Of a stretch of 64,000 bases of DNA, positions 58,733-64,000 are shown one piece after another. The DNA is from Trissonchulus latispiculum. Its lineage: Eukaryota > Nematoda > Enoplea > Enoplida > Ironidae. How positions within the stretch are numbered: position 1 is the stretch's first letter; the number at the start of each line of letters is the position of its first letter. The notes beneath the pieces were generated by a model. It ran no database searches and was not told the origin of the DNA. It saw only the letters and a list, made by a program, of their open reading frames with translations. Location: NCBI GenBank assembly GCA_030248195.1, contig JASAND010005314.1, positions 1-64,000 of the forward strand, given 5' to 3'. Made by a program: the position numbers and the translations under genes.

Positions 58733-58869
58733 TAGTGATAACTAATGAATTTTATTGATTATGTTGTATTTGAACGCATTTTTAACATTTAACGAATAGT
58801 ATAACCAAGTTATATACAACTAGTTTTCCAAAGTCGAAGCATGTGTATGTATATACGTGTGTTTTTGAC

Positions 58870-59899
58870 AAGAATATAAAGTTACACGTGAAAATGCGGG
58901 GGTCTGGGGGGCGCTGAGAAAATTTTGTAAAACTGTAAAAAAAATCCTTAATAGAAACACTCAAAATTTTGATTTCGGCAGCCAGAAAAACCAAAGCTGC
59001 CACAGGGAAAAATTAGTATAAAATTTGGTTTGGGAACATTTATATACATTTTAAAATTAAAAGCAGATAGAAAGATTTCGGAAAATAGTAAAAATAGAAA
59101 GAACAGAGCAATCATAATGAAGCACAACGCCAAGATAAAAAACACGAATTTAAAATGGGGGTCTGGGGGTGACCGCCTCCAGCAAAAGCTAGATGTTTCC
59201 GGAAAATTCAAGCTTGAAAATCTATTTTTTCGAGCGATTTAGCAAAGATTTTGGGTTATTCTTGTGCACTTTGGTGTCTAAACAGGTTATGTACGTATGT
59301 ATGTAAGTACGTATATCCACGACTTTGTTCAACAAATGCATACTTCAGAGTGGTTATCATCTTACTAGAGTGGTTACTATGTGTACGCGTGTACTTCTTC
59401 AGGTATTTTAGGAAATTAGTTTATGCGAAAAGAATTTTATTGGATAAGCTTTCACTACAAAGTATTCTACATATCTCGGACAAGAGTCCTATCATAAGAC
59501 TGAAAGGTGTCTACAATACAGAAATACGCGCCGAAGGCGCGAAAATTTTTTGAAATTTTTCTGCAAAAAGTACCGGAAACACGTGGATTTATTATCAGAA
59601 ATAGCTGAAAATTTCTACTCGAGGCCAAAAATTTTTGCGGAACTTTACGCAGAGCTCCGAAAGAAGTTGCGGAATTTTCAAAAAAAGTGCGGAATTTCGC
59701 AGTTTTTTTTCGGAAAAAAAAACACAGCCGCCCCATATGCTATCCTCAAAACAACCAAAGAATAGCTAATTCGCGCCGAAGGCGCGAAAATTTTTGTTTT
59801 TCTACTTTTTCTCCTTTCTGCTTCTTAATTTTTCTGACCTTCGAAACCTGACGGGGGGGCGGCCGCCCCCCCCCGCCCCCCCCCTTGGGTGCGCCCCTG
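58870..59899. mobile_element. hAT-like MITE remnant with G-rich cassettes (right end seen)
   Basis: Contains 'gcgggggtctggggggcgctgag' (~58898), 'gggggtctgggggtgacc' (~59158), two copies of the hairpin cgcgcc-gaa-ggcgcg followed by 'gaaaattttt' (59527 and 59772), a long C-run, and the right end 'tgggtgcgcccctg' at 59899. The end mirrors the CAGGGGCG start at 62913. No matching left end or target duplication found. Confidence 0.45.
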
Positions 59900-61830
59900 C
59901 TTGGTAACATCAGTCAGTAGTATATATATAGTGGTTTAAATGTTTCCCAGAGCAAATCCCAAATTTGGAATTTGATTAGTTTTTGTATATATATTCTTGA
60001 CATTTCATTTGTTAGCTGCGCAAATTTGGCGCCTTTTGTTGCGCAGTTTTCAAAATGTGCAGGTGGGGTGGAGAGAGAGTTCTCTTTGAGAGAGATTTTT
60101 AATTGTATACACAGGAAATGTTATGAAAAAATTCAAAAAAAATTCTTACAGCGCGTCTAAAATTTAGCACTGAAATTAACAGCAATTCTAGACCCCGGAA
60201 GAAATGAATTTCAGGAAGAAAACGTGTACCTTTACCACTGTAAAATTTTGGGATGAGGGCAAGTCAAGCCAAAAATATTTTGGAATTCCTGTTGTCACCG
60301 AACTTTGCGGAGGCGTATTTCATGTGGAATCAATCGCACAAAATTAGCACCGCAGTCGCAAAATATTGCACATTTAAAGTCATTAAAAGTTTTCTTTTGG
60401 TTTCGATTTCGAGGGGATTCCCCCCTCGACACACCGCGCGATTACGCTCCTGGACTTTGACCTATTTGTGCGGAATCACTCCAACATTTACTCTGGCTTA
60501 TTTTTATTTGGAGACCGGGGGGGGGGCGGCAATCGTCTCCCATCCCATAGCCAAGAATTTCACACATTGAAAAATCTAGATTTTGACATTACCCAACAAT
60601 TTTAAATTCAAAAAATAGCCAAAAATGCTATTTTTTCTGTTTGCTATCCCTGGTATTTTTGCCAAAACAAGGCGTTTTTTTACCGTTTTTGTGCTTTCAA
60701 TTTTCAATCATGTTCCTAGGCTTGGTTGGATGACTTCTTAGCTTAAAATATGACCTACGTATTTCGTTGACCTGTTGACCGTTGACCTTGCATTTCGTCA
60801 TCTTGTATTGCATGTACGCATATTTGTAAAAGTAAACACTTTACAAAACTTTTTCCAACCAAAATTTATTTCCATCCCCCCCCCCCCCATCTGCCAACAC
60901 TTTTTCTAAACATAAGCCAGTTTTTGGGTGTGCCTATGATTGCACACCGTCCCCGGTAACTGTTAAGGTGTGCAGCATAGTTTAGCGCAGTACAGTAGTA
61001 ATTATGCTCAGTATAGTTCTGGCGTGGTGTAGTGTAATTTTCTTACTTCTTGTTTGTTTATATTTATTCTGTAGCCATGGCCTGGGTGGTGTTGCGAAAA
61101 CGCTTAGAGTGTACGTTTTAACCAGGCCCCCTACTTCCCCTTCTCTCTAGCTTGAATTTCTGTGATGTTTCGTTTCGTTTTGTGGGGTTTATTTACAAGT
61201 GTGAAGTGAATGTGTGAAATTTGTCATTTCAGTACCTACTGTGCTGTATTTTACATTGTGTTAGTACTGTGACTTTTTGTGTATACAAAGTATTTAGTTA
61301 TTGTGCAGTTTCAAATAGTTTTTATTCAGTTTTCAAAATAGAATGCTCTGTGATTTTTTCAAAATACTGTTCCGTCGTGTTAAAGATTTTTTAGCTTTTC
61401 GAAAATATATACCTGCTTTAAGTTCGGCTTATGTCATCGCTTGCGCTTGTACAGTCAGTCATACGTATGTAACTTTGCGTGTATAATAGCGTTATCGTGC
61501 TTGTTTAGTTACAGTAAATTTCTGAAGACCGTTTAGCTTAACTTATGTCGGCTTGTGGAAATAGTATGATTTGTTTAGACAGTATGGAGGTTGAAGTTTT
61601 AAATTAAAATCTCAGTTAGTGTCGCTGGGTTGTTTGTTCTGCCAGAAATACACAACCAATTTTACTGTAACTAAACCTGTGTACTACTGTGTGCTTTTGT
61701 GTGTCATTTTTTCAGTGAGTGTATGTTTTTAAAGTGTTGGTTTACTATATTTATTTAGTGTTGAATTAATAGTAGTTTTTAAATTTCAAATTCACTAATT
61801 TTTTCTTTTCTATCTCTTATCTTAGATATC
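59900..61830. other. Gap: intergenic DNA and likely promoter/5'UTR of the next gene
   Basis: One G-run (60519) and one C-run (60878) stretch. From ~61000 the sequence is T/G-rich with no ORFs. An acceptor 'tatcttag' at 61825 just before the ATG suggests a non-coding first exon upstream. Confidence 0.4.
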
Positions 61831-62707
61831 ATGCGCGTTCACCCGCTAAACTTTTATCTACACAATTTGAACAAACTGGACTACCGGGCCGTTCTGAACG
61901 AGGGCAGTGGGGCTCTGACCTCTAACCTGGTACGAGCTGCCAGCTATATTTGGGACAAGTTTGGAAATGGTAGGTTGGGGTGGTGGCCTAGGCTTGGGAC
62001 AGGTTTAACTTAACTATTGGGGTGACGGTGGTTCGTTTGACACTTTGCGGTTTAACATAGTTTTTGATTGTTATATACTAACAGATTTTCTGCTATAGCC
62101 TAAACCTAACCCAAACCTAGGGGACTTTAAATGCCATATACTAGCTGAAGCCTCTGTTTTATATACTAATATTTGGGGCCTTATTTGTGATATCTTAATT
62201 TTTATGGTTACGCAGTCATTTTTAATTAATCTAATCCGTTTTCTGCGACTAACTACAATTTACATACTAACAATTTTCTGGTTCTATTTTGGAATTTTTG
62301 GTTTGTGTTTGGAGGTTCTATTTAGCTTTCCTTCATTTGTGTTGCCTAACGTACCTAAATTGTGGCATTGATTTGGCTCCCAATGATGTGAACGACAACT
62401 TGAATTGATACCAAGAAAAGGGCGCAAATCCCCCCTCCTCTTACAGTCATTTATATTTAATTTAGTTTTCGTTTTTGTCATTTAAAATAGTGTTTTCAAT
62501 TTGAATTTGAAATTCAATTTGCCAAAAATATTTGGGGACTTTCTGCGTTTCTTTTTCTGTCTGTGGGAATGACAGTGAATTTGGGTCTCCACTTTGGAGT
62601 GGGTTGACCTCATTTTTTCTGTCACTCCCCGGAACAAGGTATCTTGAAACGGATTATGAGAGCTGAGGGAGAGGGAGCCACTTTGAAAGGCCAGTTTTCT
62701 GGTTTAG
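61831..62707 (+). CDS. Unrecognised protein, first two coding exons (gene continues past the window)
   Basis: Exon 1 61831-61969 begins with ATG (MRVHPLNFYLHNLNKLDYR) shortly after an acceptor and ends at a GT donor in phase 1. Exon 2, 62639-62707, restores the frame (GILKRIMRAEGEGATLKGQ) and ends in phase 1 at 'gtatat'. Its acceptor is AAG, less common than CAG. About 69 residues are visible, hydrophilic, with no signal peptide or motif I recognise. No further exon was found to the window's end. Coding status rests on phase agreement and residue composition. Confidence 0.5.
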
Positions 62708-62912
62708 GTATATATACTTTTTCTGAATTCGTTACTAACCTAATCTAGCAGGAGAGCTAACATGAACTGCTTAATTTCCTTAAACCTGCACACCAACAGA
62801 AAAGAGTCAACACTAACTCCTTTAGTTCGCTGAGTTCATTCCGGAGACATGTCCTTAGTAAAACCCATAATAAATCAATGCAGCAAACCCCCTAGATGTC
62901 TTACCCTCTGAG

Positions 62913-64000
62913 CAGGGGCGTATCCAGGATTTTGAAAGGGGGGGTTGACTTGACCAAATTTTTTTGTTGTCACGAAACGAACTTAGTTGGATGCGAAAAG
63001 GGGGTACCCGCAGGGTTATTAGTTTCACGATTTGCGCCAGGAAACATTTTATTTGACCACGGAAATGGCGACTCAAAAATAAACACATATGAACCAAGTC
63101 GGGGGGGTCTGGGGGGGCGGAGCCCCCCAGAAGTTGGAGAACATTTTCAAATTTGACCCCCCTAGGAATTAATCTAGAGCACTTCAGCTATTAATTTGTG
63201 TAATAATATAGAATCCGAAGACGTAAGCGGGGGGTCTGGGGGGCGGCATCCCCCCAAAAGAAGCCAGACCCCAAACTACGGTAAATTATCTCAGGAATTT
63301 TAATTTAGAGCACTCGTGAAATTCCAACTACCGAATTTTTGAGCTGCGTATTTTTGTTTTTGAAACGCAAAAAAACGTTTGCGTCATGTTGCAAAAAACT
63401 GCCAACCCGAAGACGAACATAAAAATCTCCTGTCCCTGAAGGAGACAGATTAGGTGAATGTAGTTTTTCATTGCGTTAGAGAAGTTTGCGTAAGCCTAAA
63501 GCTAGCCTGGCTTTTAGTAAAATTGTTTATTAAGGAAGAATGTGGAAAACAACGCAAGAATCGAAAATAGTATCATGGGGGAGCTCGGAGAGCCCCCCAT
63601 AATATGAGCTATAAAGGCATTTTGCGGATTTGGAAATGTGCTAATTAGGCATAACTAATTAACGGTAAGGAATTAAGAGCTAAAATTTACTAATGTTATT
63701 TTGGGGATCCGACCCATGGCTGGCCAGATCTGGTTCAACTGGTTCTCAGTTTGGCGGGTGTATATATATGCTTTTTTTTAGATATATAACGAACATTCCC
63801 AAAAACTAAACGGAGGACAAGTAGGAAAAATGCTCCTTGCAGTCGCATGAAAAAGTTAATATGAGCTATGATGGCCAACATTTAAATATGTCAAGGACAA
63901 GATTTAATTTAATTTTCTTTTAATGCTGTTCATTTTTTGTGCACACAGAGTTTCCGTTCTCTAATTTCGCAGTAAGCCGTGTAAGCTGTAGGAGGCTCAA
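62913..64000. mobile_element. hAT-like MITE, left end and body (right end not seen)
   Basis: Starts CAGGGGCGTATCCAGGATTT, a terminus form common for hAT-type MITEs in invertebrates. Three G-rich hairpin cassettes follow: 63100-63135, 63228-63262 and ~63576-63600. No CCCCTG end with a matching flank (left flank cctctgag) appears before the window stops; the true right boundary may lie inside or beyond. Confidence 0.45.

Overview
This is animal (metazoan) nuclear DNA. Genes are split by GT-AG introns, and the transposable elements are of animal type: a CR1/L2-like LINE, a Helitron, hAT-type short elements, foldback elements and tRNA-derived SINE-like pieces. The soft AT-rich background, modest introns and secreted Cys- or Pro/Tyr-rich proteins suggest a marine invertebrate, perhaps a sponge or another early-branching animal. 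The species cannot be fixed from the sequence.

Layout. 0-8.1 kb: repeat-rich DNA with a stem-loop-dense non-coding block (2.1-3.9 kb), a pair of ~145-bp inverted repeats (1.16 and 5.7 kb) and a 729-codon reverse-transcriptase ORF on the minus strand. 8.6-9.7 kb: a hAT-type non-autonomous element with a perfect 8-bp target duplication. 11.3-19.6 kb (+): the 3' exons of an hnRNP/Musashi-like RNA-binding protein gene; a CR1-like LINE lies antisense in one intron. 20.2-23.6 kb: SINE-like DNA, a 1.66-kb hAT-type foldback and a hairpin element with C/G-run cassettes. 24.5-31.65 kb (-): a complete-looking eight-exon gene for a secreted protein with five six-cysteine modules, all introns in phase 1. 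Its introns are packed with palindromic elements. 35.5-38.5 kb (+): a Pro/Tyr-rich protein gene with two tandemly duplicated pairs of terminal exons. 41.4-45.1 kb: degraded gag-like retroelement DNA, a 344-bp MITE, a 1.47-kb palindrome and an inverted pair of 21-bp-spaced short repeats. 45.8-49.8 kb (+): a decayed Helitron whose Pif1 helicase is fused to a ubiquitin-specific protease domain. 50.85-55.6 kb (+): an unrecognised gene of about ten exons, all introns phase 0. 57.0-58.7 kb: satellite-like tandem repeats and a foldback element whose arms hold 51/52-bp repeats. 61.8-62.7 kb (+): the first two exons of an unrecognised gene that seems to continue beyond the window.

The host genes (RNA-binding protein, Cys-rich secreted protein, Pro/Tyr-rich protein, phase-0 gene, 61.8-kb gene) do not form an obvious pathway. 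The notable common theme is modular exon duplication with symmetric intron phases, in a landscape unusually rich in long inverted repeats. Exon boundaries were read by eye from frame, phase and splice consensus. No alignment or expression data were available.
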